Assembly (NCBI GenBank): GCA_015350385.1
Contig: WNKI01000004.1
Location: 3,128,855-3,192,854, forward strand
Source of the DNA: Aculops lycopersici
Taxonomy: Eukaryota; Arthropoda; Arachnida; Trombidiformes; Eriophyidae
Length of the DNA stretch: 64,000 bases
Direction: 5' to 3'
Part shown: positions 30,317 to 40,643 of the stretch, one piece after another
How the letters are laid out: the number at the start of each line of letters is the position of its first letter
Numbering within the stretch: position 1 is the stretch's first letter
Made by a program: the position numbers and the translations under genes
Notes under the pieces: generated by a model
What the model was told of the DNA's origin: nothing
Databases searched by the model: none
Seen by the model: the letters and a program-made list of their open reading frames with translations, nothing else

Positions 30317-30439
30317 CTACCACTTAACATCTTCTTCGTCTCTTCCAAATCTTGCCATGGTCTCGGCGAAGGATCCACTCGGCTCCTCCGATTCCGTAAC
30401 TGACTCCGGCGCTTCGTTTTCAGGCGGATCATCAGCCAT
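30317..30439 (-). pseudogene. start of a gag-like frame of an opposite-strand LTR element
   Basis: Forty codons from an ATG on the minus strand (MADDPPENEAPESVTESEEP and on) ending at TAG. It starts about 80 nt downstream of a primer-binding site and LTR end on the same strand, the position expected for gag. The acidic leader is uninformative about family. The reading continues in another frame (ILRGLPINENIL), suggesting a frameshifted remnant cut off by the junction with the Copia-type fragment. Confidence 0.4.
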
Positions 30440-30519
30440 CACTACTCAACTAACTAACTGTCTCGGACACTACTAACTTTCTTAAAACTCGACTCTTGAC
30501 TATCTTGGGGTATACTTTT

Positions 30520-30533
30520 AACGTTGGGCGCCA
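30520..30533 (-). other. candidate retroelement primer-binding site
   Basis: On the minus strand it reads TGGCGCCCAACGTT directly after a CA that ends the LTR candidate. TGGCGCCCAAC-type sequences complement tRNA 3' ends and are typical of Gypsy/BEL-type primer sites. Confidence 0.55.
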
Positions 30534-30864
30534 TGAAATAATCTAAGGTATCACTATGGAGGCTGAATGCATACTAAACTTTATTAACAAAGTATGTGTT
30601 GCAGTGCCAGCGGGTCTAAATACGCCCATTGGCACAGTAGCGCACAGTAATACTGTGCGCACACATACGTTACACGCTCGCTTTGGTTCAGTTTTGGTTC
30701 GGTTGGTTCACCAGCGCGAAGCGCTCGCTTTGGTTTTGAGCGAAGCGCATATATACATGTACGTACTCGCTCCCGGGAGGGGGGTTGCTCTGGTTCTACC
30801 CAATAACACCCGATCCCGTGTGTTTTCTCATAGAGTGTAACGCTGGGCCCTATGGGTAGTTACA
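30534..30864 (-). mobile_element. candidate LTR (minus strand) of a Gypsy/BEL-type element
   Basis: Read on the minus strand it begins TGTAACTACCC, carries a TATATATG box, an AATAAAG polyadenylation signal and ends TTTCA immediately before the primer-binding site. This is the order expected of U3-R-U5. The left edge could instead be the TGTTATT at 30808. The partner LTR is not in the window or is lost at the junction with the Copia-type fragment. Confidence 0.5.
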
Positions 30865-31274
30865 AATGTTATCGACAATATCACTTGAGTATTACTTTAT
30901 TTTTTACTACATCAACTGACCTCTCATTTAGGCTAACTGCCTCGCTATTTAAATGAAAGACACGCCAGTGACCGGCGTGTCTCATACGTCACGATGCACT
31001 TGCAGTGCACCCCTCTGTGTGCGTCCTGCAGCGCCACAAGAGCGCACTAATTCTCGCAATTCCTGTACAAATGACCTGTGAATTTCGCTATATAGCGCGC
31101 ATATTGTAAAGCCGGGACCGGAAGTTTCCAAAGCTTGAAAGTGTCTTGATGGGGCTATTTAGGACACGCTGAATACGATGGTGAAGGAAAAATAGCAATA
31201 TCAATGGTTTCGGAAACTAAAGAACTCCCCATTTCTCTAACACACACTAGTAGGAATTCGCCCGGGGCGAATTC
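30640..31274. repeat. cluster of short perfect palindromes
   Basis: 30640-30660 has 9-bp arms around GCGCACAGT with a 3-nt loop. 30958-30982 has 9-bp arms AGACACGCC with a 7-nt loop. 30995-31009 has 6-bp arms TGCACT. 31086-31097 is CGCTATATAGCG. 31254-31274 has 10-bp arms GAATTCGCCC around one G. The first lies in the LTR candidate; the others lie in sequence I cannot assign. Confidence 0.7.
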
Positions 31275-31585
31275 GTGCTTACGAACAGCCAGTCTACCTA
31301 GGCTTGATGAGGAAACCTCAAACAAAGTAAAACTTATAAAACAAACCAAGTTATAGTTGTAATTGTTTTTGGTATAGTTGTGTTTCGTCCGACGGTCAAC
31401 TCACCCACAGAGTTCGGATCTAATCATCACAGTCTTGACCAAACGTTCTACAGTGTCGGGATAGCGGGACATTAGACCCGCCCCTTCGGTTTTTATTCCC
31501 GATACGGGATGTTTTCATATCTAATAACAAAATGCCATTTTTGCGTTAGTTCGATTTTTATTCCTCCCTTTCGCGCGTGCCGTCA

Positions 31586-31645
31586 GGAGAGAGAGAGAGA
31601 GAGAGCAGCAGCAGCACAGCAGCAGCACAGCAGCAGCAGCACAGC

Positions 31646-31696
<51 letters not shown>

Positions 31697-31777
31697 CAGC
31701 AGCAGCAGCAGCAGCACAAGCAGCAGCAGCAGCAGCACAAGCAGCAGCAGCAGCAGCACAAGCAGCAGCAGCAGCAG
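31586..31777. repeat. GA then CAG microsatellite, partly in a 21-nt higher-order unit
   Basis: GA dinucleotides (to about 31605) run into CAG triplets. Toward the gap the array is organised as about three copies of a 21-nt unit, five CAG plus CACAAG. All reading frames through it are homopolymers (Gln, Ala or Ser) with no start context, so I do not call a protein. Confidence 0.9.
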
Positions 31778-32761
31778 NNNNNNNNNNNNNNNNNNNNNNN
31801 NNNNNNNNNNNNNNNNNNNNNNNNNNNNNNNNNNNNNNNNNNNNNNNNNNNNNNNNNNNNNNNNNNNNNNNNNNNNNNNNNNNNNNNNNNNNNNNNNNNN
31901 NNNNNNNNNNNNNNNNNNNNNNNNNNNNNNNNNNNNNNNNNNNNNNNNNNNNNNNNNNNNNNNNNNNNNNNNNNNNNNNNNNNNNNNNNNNNNNNNNNNN
32001 NNNNNNNNNNNNNNNNNNNNNNNNNNNNNNNNNNNNNNNNNNNNNNNNNNNNNNNNNNNNNNNNNNNNNNNNNNNNNNNNNNNNNNNNNNNNNNNNNNNN
32101 NNNNNNNNNNNNNNNNNNNNNNNNNNNNNNNNNNNNNNNNNNNNNNNNNNNNNNNNNNNNNNNNNNNNNNNNNNNNNNNNNNNNNNNNNNNNNNNNNNNN
32201 NNNNNNNNNNNNNNNNNNNNNNNNNNNNNNNNNNNNNNNNNNNNNNNNNNNNNNNNNNNNNNNNNNNNNNNNNNNNNNNNNNNNNNNNNNNNNNNNNNNN
32301 NNNNNNNNNNNNNNNNNNNNNNNNNNNNNNNNNNNNNNNNNNNNNNNNNNNNNNNNNNNNNNNNNNNNNNNNNNNNNNNNNNNNNNNNNNNNNNNNNNNN
32401 NNNNNNNNNNNNNNNNNNNNNNNNNNNNNNNNNNNNNNNNNNNNNNNNNNNNNNNNNNNNNNNNNNNNNNNNNNNNNNNNNNNNNNNNNNNNNNNNNNNN
32501 NNNNNNNNNNNNNNNNNNNNNNNNNNNNNNNNNNNNNNNNNNNNNNNNNNNNNNNNNNNNNNNNNNNNNNNNNNNNNNNNNNNNNNNNNNNNNNNNNNNN
32601 NNNNNNNNNNNNNNNNNNNNNNNNNNNNNNNNNNNNNNNNNNNNNNNNNNNNNNNNNNNNNNNNNNNNNNNNNNNNNNNNNNNNNNNNNNNNNNNNNNNN
32701 NNNNNNNNNNNNNNNNNNNNNNNNNNNNNNNNNNNNNNNNNNNNNNNNNNNNNNNNNNNNN
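31778..32761. other. assembly gap (984 N) after the CAG array
   Basis: Run of N between the CAG array and the 5' part of the Helitron. It probably hides more repeat and the Helitron 5' end. Confidence 0.95.
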
Positions 32762-32869
32762 GCTTGCAGTTTCTTCTCTTCGACAATACACCATTAGATT
32801 CCACTTATACTCATACTCATCATTCATATAACTCTCGATTATCTTCTGTTTCATTAGTTTCACTGAACG

Positions 32870-33516
32870 ATGTCACATAATCGTTGCAATCGTGCCCTTG
32901 AGGAGGATGAGGAGATACCGATGGACCTCGCGATTGCCCACTTCGACTTGCCTTCTGATCCACCGAATGTCTCTGCTCCACAACCTCTGCATCTCTTTCC
33001 TGATCCGGCACCTCCTGTAGCTACACGCCGTCGTGGTCGGCGGCCTACTGAACGCGAAGGCGAGAGCACCTCTCAACGTGCAGCCCGCGAGCGTCGCAAT
33101 GAGAGAGCCAGAGCGCGATATGCTTCAAATAGCGTCGCAAGGAGAGAGCGTCAGCGGCAGCGATATGCGGCGAATCGAGAACAAGCGATTGCTATGCATG
33201 AACCATCTCCAGAGAACACCAGTCCCCATCGTGTCCCTGCTCATATTCGAGCATCCCAGCGAGCAATAATGCAGGGAGTGCGCGCATCAGCTTCTCAGGA
33301 AGACAGAGATTTGCTTAGTCAACGGAGACGTGAATCTCGAGCACAGGATCAAATACTCAGAAACTTGGAACAAGAGTATATCGATGCTGAGCGCGCGTAT
33401 GATAATCAGCTTCGTCCATTTCATCCCAGGACCTTGGAAAATTTGGCATTTCATTACGACGCTGATTATGATTACCATTCTCTCTCTCAATTATCTATTG
33501 ACTTGATGACTAAAAC
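32870..33516 (+). pseudogene. Helitron RepHel, N-terminal part (frame 1)
   Basis: Begins with ATG in a compact leader. It encodes an Arg/Glu-rich basic region (RRERQRQRYAANREQ) and a stretch ending LMTKTCQK. That is the first half of the cysteine-rich motif that precedes the Rep domain in Helitrons; its second half (CCSNGKCC) is read in the next frame. A short indel near 33515-33520 therefore breaks the gene, unless the reading was restored by an assembly error. Confidence 0.65.
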
Positions 33517-36495
33517 TTGCCAAAAGATGCAACGCGCGAACTCTTTCGCAAGGAAGCGCCTGGAATCTGTTGTTCCAATGGCAAGTGCTGCATGTTACGA
33601 CAGTACACTTTGCCTCCTGCACCTGAATCCGAATTGTATGATGTCAGAAATCCAGATGGTAAACATATGCTCGAGTATATCATGCGATATAACAGCTGTT
33701 TTGCTATGACATCGCTTGGTATTAATGGACAGCGCTTAGGCGCAGGTGATTGGCCCTCTACATTCCGAATTCAAGGTCAGATCTACCATCAGATCGGCTC
33801 TCTTTTGCCGCAGCCAGAAAGTGATGCACAATATGTGCAAATATACTTCATGGGCGACTCTGACTGCCAAATCGATCGTAGGACAGGCATGTTCCAGGGA
33901 GTCAGGAGAAATTTGGTTGCTTTGTTTCAGCATTTACTCGAACGCGAGAATGATTTGATTCGAAACTTCAAGACGGCCCTCGAGCGCATGCCCGCTGATA
34001 CCTGTAGCTTGGCAATACGTGCAGATCGGCTACCTGAAGGAGTCCACCCGGGCCAATTCAATGCCCCAGTCGTTGAGGACGTAGCGCTTCACTTCATAGC
34101 CCCTGAGGATGCGCAAAATCGCGATATTATATTGACGAGGAGGAATGATCGCCTGTCTTATATCAACGAAACTCACCAATTCTATGATGCACTGCAATAT
34201 CCTTTGATGTTCTGGTCTGGTCAACCAAGCTACTCAATAAGCATGCGGGATCCAGCTACCAATAAAAAGATCACGGCCAAGCAATTCTACTCTTATCAGT
34301 TTATGGTTCGCGATAACGTTCAAAATATATTTCATTACTGTGGTAAGCTCACCAACCAGTATTTTGTCGATATGTACACCAAAATAGAACTTGGACGTCT
34401 CAAATATCTTCGCTCGAATCAGAAAAAACTGAGAGCTGATGAATACATCCACTTACGTGATGCACTAAGAAATGATGGGGATCCAAATGAGGTTGGAAAA
34501 CGCATAATTTTGCCCTCATCTTTCATAGGTTCCCCGAGACACTTACGCGAGTACACGCAAGATGCCATGGCGTACGTTCTCCGATTTGGTCGGCCAGATT
34601 TGTTCCTCACATACACTTGCAATCCGACTATGCCTGAATTCCGAGAGCTTCTATTTAACGGACAAACAGTAAATGATCGTCATGATATAGTCGCGAGACT
34701 TTTCCACCAAAAAGTTGGTTGTTTGGTTGATGTATTGAGGAAAGACAAAATTTTCGGTCCTGTTCGAGCTTACCTCTTCTCCATAGAATGGCAGAAGAGA
34801 GGACTTCCACATGTTCACATGCTCATATGGCTCTCCAATCCGATCCGAGCAGACGAGATCGACAAAGTGTTGAGCGCTGAAATTCCGGACCCTCAAGTTG
34901 ATCCTGCTCTCTATGCCACTGTTACGAATTTCATGATACATGGACCATGTGGAGCTCTCAATGGTAACTCGCCGTGCATGAGCGAAGGCCGCTGCACGAA
35001 AAAATATCCGCGCGGTTTCATGGAAGAGACCCTCACGGGCGAGGATGGCTATCCTCTTTACCGAAGAAGATCGCCAGAAGATGGTGGCCGCATCTTCAAC
35101 AAACGAGTGCGTGGCCAGATGACGCAAATCGACAATCGTTGGGTTGTCCCGTACAATCCAACACTGCTACGTCTTTTTCCTGGTCATATGAACATCGAAA
35201 TTTGCCACTCTGTTAGGTCCATTAAGTATCTATTCAAATACGTCTATAAGGGTAGTGACATAATGGGTATGGTAGTAGAAAACCAGCAAGATCGCGACGA
35301 GATCTCTGAATTTCAAATTGGTCGGTTCCTCAGTTGTAACGAAGCCTGTTGGAGGATATTCGGTTTTCCCGTCCATGAAAGAAGCATCGCAGTGCATCAT
35401 CTTCAAGTTCATCTCGAGAATGGCCAAAGGATTGTTTGGGATGAAAATCGGCCACCAGGCCAGGTACCAAGGCCGCCATCGACAACTTTGACTGCTTTCT
35501 TTGCACTATGTAGCAGAGACGAATTCGCACAGACCCTCATCTATCAGGACGTACCTTCGTATTTCACTTACGACGGAGGCATCTTCTCGAGAAGAATCAA
35601 AGGCCAACCGGTGGTAGGATGGCCAGGAGTCAAAGAAGTTGATGATATTGGTCGCTTATATACTGTCAGTCCGCGACAATTAGAATGTTTTCATCTCCGC
35701 ATACTTCTCACTCATGTTCGTGGTCCAAAATCGTTCCAGGATATCAAGACTTTTGAAGGTCATATTTGTTCCACTTATCAAGAAGCCTGTAGAATGAGAG
35801 GACTCATTGCAGATGACGAGCAATGGATGAAGACACTTGAAGAGTCAGCTGCCCTTCATCTTCCGAATCAGATGCGAGAGCTGTTTGCTGTGATCCTATG
35901 CCAATGTTATCCTTCGAATCCTACTGAGCTATGGGACAAATTCAAGGACGATTTAAGTCAAGACATACTCAACCGAATGCGCCGTCAAAATCCTGATCTC
36001 GAGCTACAATTTAATGATCTCATCTGGAACGAAGCTCTTATATTGCTTGAAGATTTGAGTTTGTCGATTTCTGGCAAGGAATTGGCCTTCTATAGCATGC
36101 CATCTCCGACTCGCGATCCCATCGATGTTTCAAATGCTGAAATTTTACGCGAGCGAACTTATCCTCGCGCCGAACTTATTGATTTCGTTGAACAAAACAC
36201 TCCTTTGCTCAATGAACAGCAAAAAAGGGTCCAGTCTCTTCTCCTTGATGCTATTGAACGTGAACTTGGCGGTATTTACCTTATTGACGCCCCAGGAGGA
36301 ACCGGCAAGACATTTCTGCTCAATTTATTATTGGCAGAAGTTAGGAGTCAAGGAAACATCATGTTGGCCACAGCTTCTTCTGGTATCGCAGCAACAAATT
36401 ACGATGGAGGCCGAACCGCTCATTCGGCTTTTGGAATTCCATTGAAGACTCCCAGCATGCCAAATCCAACTTCAAGTATAACTCGAGGGTTCGGC
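33517..36495 (+). pseudogene. Helitron RepHel, Rep domain and start of PIF1 helicase (frame 2)
   Basis: Main body of the replication protein. The cysteine-rich region ICCSNGKCC is followed by the Helitron-like N domain (about 40-420) and the Rep nuclease with its HUH motif PHVHM at 34807-34821 and tyrosine motif YLFKYVYKG near 35227. A PIF1-family helicase follows with Walker A DAPGGTGKTFLL near 36285-36315. The frame loses similarity just past 36480. A single extra base in a G run there (GAGGG) would move the reading to the next frame, where the helicase continues. Apart from that, no stop codon interrupts almost 1000 residues, so the copy is young. Confidence 0.85.
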
Positions 36496-37603
36496 AAAAG
36501 GAATTATGTTGAAAGCATGCAAAGCCATCATATGGGACGAATGCACAATGATGCACAAAAAGTGTTTTGAGTTGGTCGATAGACTCCTGCAAGATATCAG
36601 GGACAATACTCTTCCATTTGGTGGTATGGTTGTAATTCTCGCCGGTGATTTCCGCCAAACTCTACCGGTTACAATGTCTTGCACTCCTGCCGATTCTCTT
36701 CATGCTTGCTTGAAAACCTCCTACCTCTGGTCGAAAATCGCGAAGTTCAACTTGCACACCAATATGCGTGTTCAAATGTTGGGTGATCCAAATGCCGAAC
36801 AATTCGCATCCGATCTTCTGTCTATCGGTGAGGGTCGATTTTGGACTGATCCTCGGAATGGAATGATCCCTCTCACTCGGAATATATGTACCCACGTTTC
36901 TCTTGGTGATGATCTTATAGCAAAGGTTTATCCCGACTTGCTAAGTAACATGTTGGATCCAGACTGGCTCCGCGATAGATCTATTCTCGCGCCCCACAAT
37001 GTTACAGTGAATGAGATCAATGCCAAGATTCTCGATAAATTGGTACAGACGCCAGCTCGCGTTTTTAAGTCGGTAGACACGTGCCGCAATCCAGAGGATG
37101 CGACCTCTTTCCCAACTGAGGTCCTCAACAGCTTGCACGATTCAGATATGCCACCACACGAATTGACTCTAAAGGTTGGGGCTCCAATAATGATTCTTCG
37201 CAATATTAGACCACCAAAACTTTGCAATGGAACACGACTGGTTATCACATCTCTGCAGGGTTATGTCATACATGCTAAAATTATCGCAGGAAAGCATCGT
37301 GGTGAACATGTCCTCATTCCTCGAATTCCGTTCCACCCTGAAAATCTCATCGTCCAAATGCAGAGATTACAATTCCCTGTTCGGCTCGCATACGCCTTGA
37401 CAATCAACAAGTCACAGGGTCAAACTCTGAAAGTTGCAGGCATAGAGCTCGCCAAGCAATGCTTCTCCCACGGTCAATTGTATGTGGCACTATCCCGAGT
37501 TGGATCACCATCGAGTCTCTTCATACATACATTCACGGGACACGCAAGGAACGTTGTCTACAGGCGCGCTCTTACTTATATCGACGGCCGAAATATTAAT
37601 TAA
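36496..37603 (+). pseudogene. Helitron RepHel, C-terminal PIF1 helicase (frame 3)
   Basis: Continues the helicase: KACKAIIWDECTMMH (Walker B, motif II), ILAGDFRQTLPV (motif III), and LTINKSQGQTLKVAGIEL with QLYVALSRVGS (motifs V-VI) near the end. The stop is at 37601-37603, followed within 20 nt by an AT-rich 3' region with AATAAA at about 37629. It carries all late PIF1 motifs. It needs the frame of the preceding part to make a whole enzyme. Confidence 0.85.
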
Positions 37604-37862
37604 TCAATATATTTTTTGTATACAATTTAATAAATCTAAAGCAAAAATAACTTCACAATTAGTCTTACAATTTCTCATATCAAACTCATTTTATTGGTTC
37701 CATACACTACATTTTTGCACCTACAGTTTTAAGTATAAAAGTTAACGCGGCATGCATTACAAGCCGCATCAAAATTTCCTGTGTTATCCCCACACGAAGC
37801 AAAGGCGAAGCGAAGCGGAGCCGGAGCGTAGTCTCCCAACGGGCAGCACAAAATAATTTCTA

Positions 37863-37892
37863 ACCTCGGGCGGAGCCGAGGTAACCGACTAG
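37863..37892 (+). mobile_element. Helitron 3' terminus: hairpin plus CTAG
   Basis: ACCTCGG (37863-37869) pairs with CCGAGGT (37876-37882) around a 6-nt loop. Six nt later comes CTAG and then T. This is the classical subterminal hairpin and CTRR end. Upstream, GCGAAGCGAAGCGGAGC-like text is also typical of Helitron tails. Confidence 0.8.
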
Positions 37893-38140
37893 TTAAACTT
37901 ATTATTGTTTTCGCATATCAATTCTTCTCTAATACTGTCTGAGCGCGCAGAGAGGAGGGGCGGCATGCAAGAAACGAAAAATTGAACTATCGCCAAAACG
38001 GCTCTAAAAAATCAAATTTTTAGATTTTATTTTGTCTTATTGGAAGCATATCATATTCATTGTAATCCATTATTCTATTGATGAGTTTTAGTTTGTGGAA
38101 AGGATTACATAAAGTTCATTACAACTTTGAATAATCAACA
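37893..38140. other. short spacer between Helitron end and UMA-domain gene
   Basis: About 248 bp that must contain the promoter and leader of the downstream gene, unless transcription begins inside the Helitron. AT-rich; no clear TATA box. Confidence 0.5.
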
Positions 38141-38662
38141 ATGTTGGAGAGCATATTCACAAACGTCTTTGGACGACCAAAAAACAAGACACATAGAAGC
38201 TCACAGCAGCATGATTCGATTGGAGGCCAACCCTTAAATCCAGCATCAGGTACGATGACCGGGCCCTTCTCAACCTCGGCTCCACAGATGCCTCAGCCTC
38301 CATCTTTGCCGTACCCACCTGCCAGCCCTTATCCAGGCCCACAAGCAACTGCATCCCACTATTACCCAAGCATCCAACCTTTACCATTCAGTGCACCACC
38401 CCTTCCAACGACACCAGGATCGAGCCAACCGAATCCCTACAACAACAACTATGGAACTATGGCGAACAAATTCTGTTGGGTGGATCAGGTGCCATTTGAG
38501 GCCAAGCTAACTATAAACAGTTCGAACACTTTAGTCAGTCTAGACCAATTGTTCAAAGAAATCAAGAGAACTACGGATATTGTTGACCGGGCTGATGCCT
38601 ATCTAAGATCCAGCCAAAGTGATTATGACTTCAAAGTCGAGCAGGGTTTAGTCCAACAGTGA
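38141..38662 (+). CDS. UMA-domain protein, probably ESCRT-I associated (UMAD1/MVB12-like)
   Basis: Small protein of 173 residues. A short N-terminal head (MLESIFTNVFGRPKNK) precedes a Pro/Ser/Tyr-rich linker (PSLPYPPASPYPGPQ). The C-terminus reads WVDQVPFEAKLTI, then a spacer, then SDYDFKVEQGLVQQ. The pairing of VPF with a C-terminal YDF-x-x-E is the hallmark of the UMA domain, which attaches UBAP1, MVB12 and UMAD1 proteins to the ESCRT-I core for multivesicular-body sorting. The hydrophobic start followed by a basic stretch also resembles UMAD1. The linker is PSYP-type and could bind ESCRT partners, which is inference. It is convergent with DARS2, 178 bp apart. Confidence 0.55.
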   Translation: MLESIFTNVFGRPKNKTHRSSQQHDSIGGQPLNPASGTMTGPFSTSAPQMPQPPSLPYPPASPYPGPQATASHYYPSIQPLPFSAPPLPTTPGSSQPNPYNNNYGTMANKFCWVDQVPFEAKLTINSSNTLVSLDQLFKEIKRTTDIVDRADAYLRSSQSDYDFKVEQGLVQQ

Positions 38663-38808
38663 ACTAGTTCAAGATCTTTAGTGTCAATTTCAATAGAATG
38701 GGTTTGCGTCAGGTAAAACTGGAGAGAACAAAATGAGCAAATTCTAGACACCAGGATTGTCAAAACAATGCAAATCACAAACAATCCTCATTCCGGAGGA
38801 GGATGATA

Positions 38809-38814
38809 TTTATT
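38809..38814 (-). terminator. polyadenylation signal for DARS2 (minus strand)
   Basis: TTTATT on the plus strand reads AATAAA on the minus strand, only 27 nt after the stop. The 3' UTR would be very short. Confidence 0.6.
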
Positions 38815-38840
38815 GCCACTAAACACACCAGCTACTCAAA

Positions 38841-40643
38841 TCAACTCAAGTGATACAAACTTTTCACCTCCGCGCTAATCGCATCCGGGCAACCAGTCAT
38901 CGGATCACGTCCCGAAATTGATTTTGGAAACGCTATCACATCTCTGATTGAATTCTTGTTCAGTAATATAGCAACTAGACGATCCAATCCAAAAGCAATG
39001 CCACCGTGAGGCGGACAACCAGAGCTCAGAGCCTCGATGAAGTAACCAAAGTTACTCTCATCGACTTTGAGGATATTGGTAAAGATCTTCTTCTGTAACA
39101 CGGTATCGTGAATTCTGATTGAACCACCTGCTACCTCTTGTCCATTCAACACCAAATCATAGTGTTGACCTTTCACAAGTAGTGGATTTATGTCCAGTAG
39201 ATGAAGTGAGTCCTCGGTTGGTGCCGTGAATGGATGATGATTTGGCTCCAATTTACCTTGATCGTCAAACGTAAACAAAGGAAACTCTGTAACCCACAAA
39301 AATACAAGCTCACCTTTATAAACTCTCTCTCCTTTTTCGTTTAGTTCTTTTGCTATTGCTGTTCTCAGAGCGCCCAGGAGCTTCCTCGCCGAGTCGGATC
39401 TTTGCGATGTGTGGATACGTGTGTAAGCATCCTCTACATGATTGTTGTTAGTCTCGAAAGTGATTAAAGGTGCTCCAGTTAGCATATTGAGTCTATCTTT
39501 GGTCGCTTCCAAGATAGTAAACAATTCTTCGCGATCTATCTTGAATGGTATGTCGATATATAAGCTATCATCATCATGCTCCTGAATTGGCCAGTCGAAT
39601 CTCAGGTCAGGTTTGTCGGTCCCATATTTTTCGAATGCTTCCTGATATGCCATCCTCCTTATGTGATTGTTGCTATCGAATGATGAGGTTAGTGATTGAA
39701 GCATCTCATCGCAACTCGATATGCTGACTAATAGATGGTGCACTAACTCGTCAACTAAATTCATCATAAGATCTTGAGTAGTAAATGATAATTCGATATC
39801 AAGTTGAGTGAACTCAGGTTGTCTATCGGATCGACTCGTCTCATCTCTGTAGCACCGGCATATTTGGAAGTATCTATCTAGTCCGCCGATCATCAATAGT
39901 TGCTTGAGCTGTTGCGGTGATTGAACTAAACTATAAAATTTATTTGCTTCTCTAGTTGGCACAATAAACTCATTTGCTCCTCCAGGAGTTCGATTGAAAA
40001 GAGTTGGTGTTTCGCATTCCACAAAATTGTGTTCATATAACTTATTGCGCAGTATTCTACATATTTGAGATCTAAATCTTAGGGCGTGTTGCATTTCAGC
40101 TCCTCTGAGATGTATATAGCGATATTTGAACTTATTCTGATGACTTGGTGAGTTCGAAACTCTCGGGTCTCTTGTGAGAATTGGAAGATCCTTATTGGCT
40201 AGATTCAGGACCTTGACTTTATCGACTAATATTTCAATCTCATCCGTATCTTTAGGACTATCTGTATTTTCCACGGGTCTTTCCTTGACCACTCCTGATA
40301 CTTCTAACACAGATTCGTTGTATATGTTTGACTTCCTGAATGTTGGTGTCAATAGGTCTTTTTCAACAATGCATTGGACAACCCCATAACTATCTCTTAG
40401 AGATATGATCTTGTTGTTAAATCTAGTATGCTGAACCCAGCCATATAAGTCCACTCTTTTACCAACATCTTTCTTTGTCAACTGGCCACAATTGTGAGTT
40501 CTCTGCGTGAAGCTATTAATAGATGAGGTCAGAGTTTTCATGGATAAAGAAATAAGTCTTTTCTGTTGCGCCAAGAACAAGCTAGATAGTGAGGTTTTAT
40601 TTAGGCCAGGATGGTTGACCAGTGATTTGATGCAACTATTCAT
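38841..40643 (-). CDS. DARS2: mitochondrial aspartyl-tRNA synthetase
   Basis: Class II synthetase charging mitochondrial tRNA-Asp. The first 45 residues are rich in Ser, Lys, Arg and Leu with no acid, as in a mitochondrial targeting peptide. The OB-fold anticodon-binding domain is near 50-150 (VGKRVDLYGWVQHTRFNNK). The catalytic core has ETPTLFNRTPGGANEFIVP, motif 2 (RCYRDETSRSDRQPEFTQLD) and motif 3 (GGIAFGLDRLVAILL). An insertion domain sits between motifs 2 and 3, as in bacterial-type AspRS. Length (600) matches DARS2 (645 in human). The frame is uninterrupted. It is head to head with a pseudouridine synthase gene, 218 bp between the two ATGs. Confidence 0.95.
   Translation of the reverse strand: MNSCIKSLVNHPGLNKTSLSSLFLAQQKRLISLSMKTLTSSINSFTQRTHNCGQLTKKDVGKRVDLYGWVQHTRFNNKIISLRDSYGVVQCIVEKDLLTPTFRKSNIYNESVLEVSGVVKERPVENTDSPKDTDEIEILVDKVKVLNLANKDLPILTRDPRVSNSPSHQNKFKYRYIHLRGAEMQHALRFRSQICRILRNKLYEHNFVECETPTLFNRTPGGANEFIVPTREANKFYSLVQSPQQLKQLLMIGGLDRYFQICRCYRDETSRSDRQPEFTQLDIELSFTTQDLMMNLVDELVHHLLVSISSCDEMLQSLTSSFDSNNHIRRMAYQEAFEKYGTDKPDLRFDWPIQEHDDDSLYIDIPFKIDREELFTILEATKDRLNMLTGAPLITFETNNNHVEDAYTRIHTSQRSDSARKLLGALRTAIAKELNEKGERVYKGELVFLWVTEFPLFTFDDQGKLEPNHHPFTAPTEDSLHLLDINPLLVKGQHYDLVLNGQEVAGGSIRIHDTVLQKKIFTNILKVDESNFGYFIEALSSGCPPHGGIAFGLDRLVAILLNKNSIRDVIAFPKSISGRDPMTGCPDAISAEVKSLYHLS

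Larger units (their letters stand above)
32762..37892 (+). mobile_element. autonomous Helitron, 5' end hidden by the gap
   Basis: A rolling-circle transposon encoding a Rep-helicase. Three consecutive frames (32870, 33517, 36506) together make one long RepHel protein interrupted by two frameshifts. The 3' end is well defined: a 7-bp hairpin at 37863-37882, then CTAG at 37889-37892 followed by T, as in Helitrons that insert between A and T. The 5' TC terminus is not visible and probably lies in the gap or the repeat beside it. The flanking UMA-domain gene starts only 249 bp beyond the end. Confidence 0.85.

Noticed and set aside
30082..30432. Minus-strand frame with ILRGLPINENIL, considered as a gag core
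   Set aside because: It overlaps the Copia-type gag on the other strand for half its length; only the segment near the primer site may be real retroelement sequence.
31509..32863. Large open frames across the CAG repeat and gap
   Set aside because: Homopolymer translation plus N; no conserved sequence on either side.
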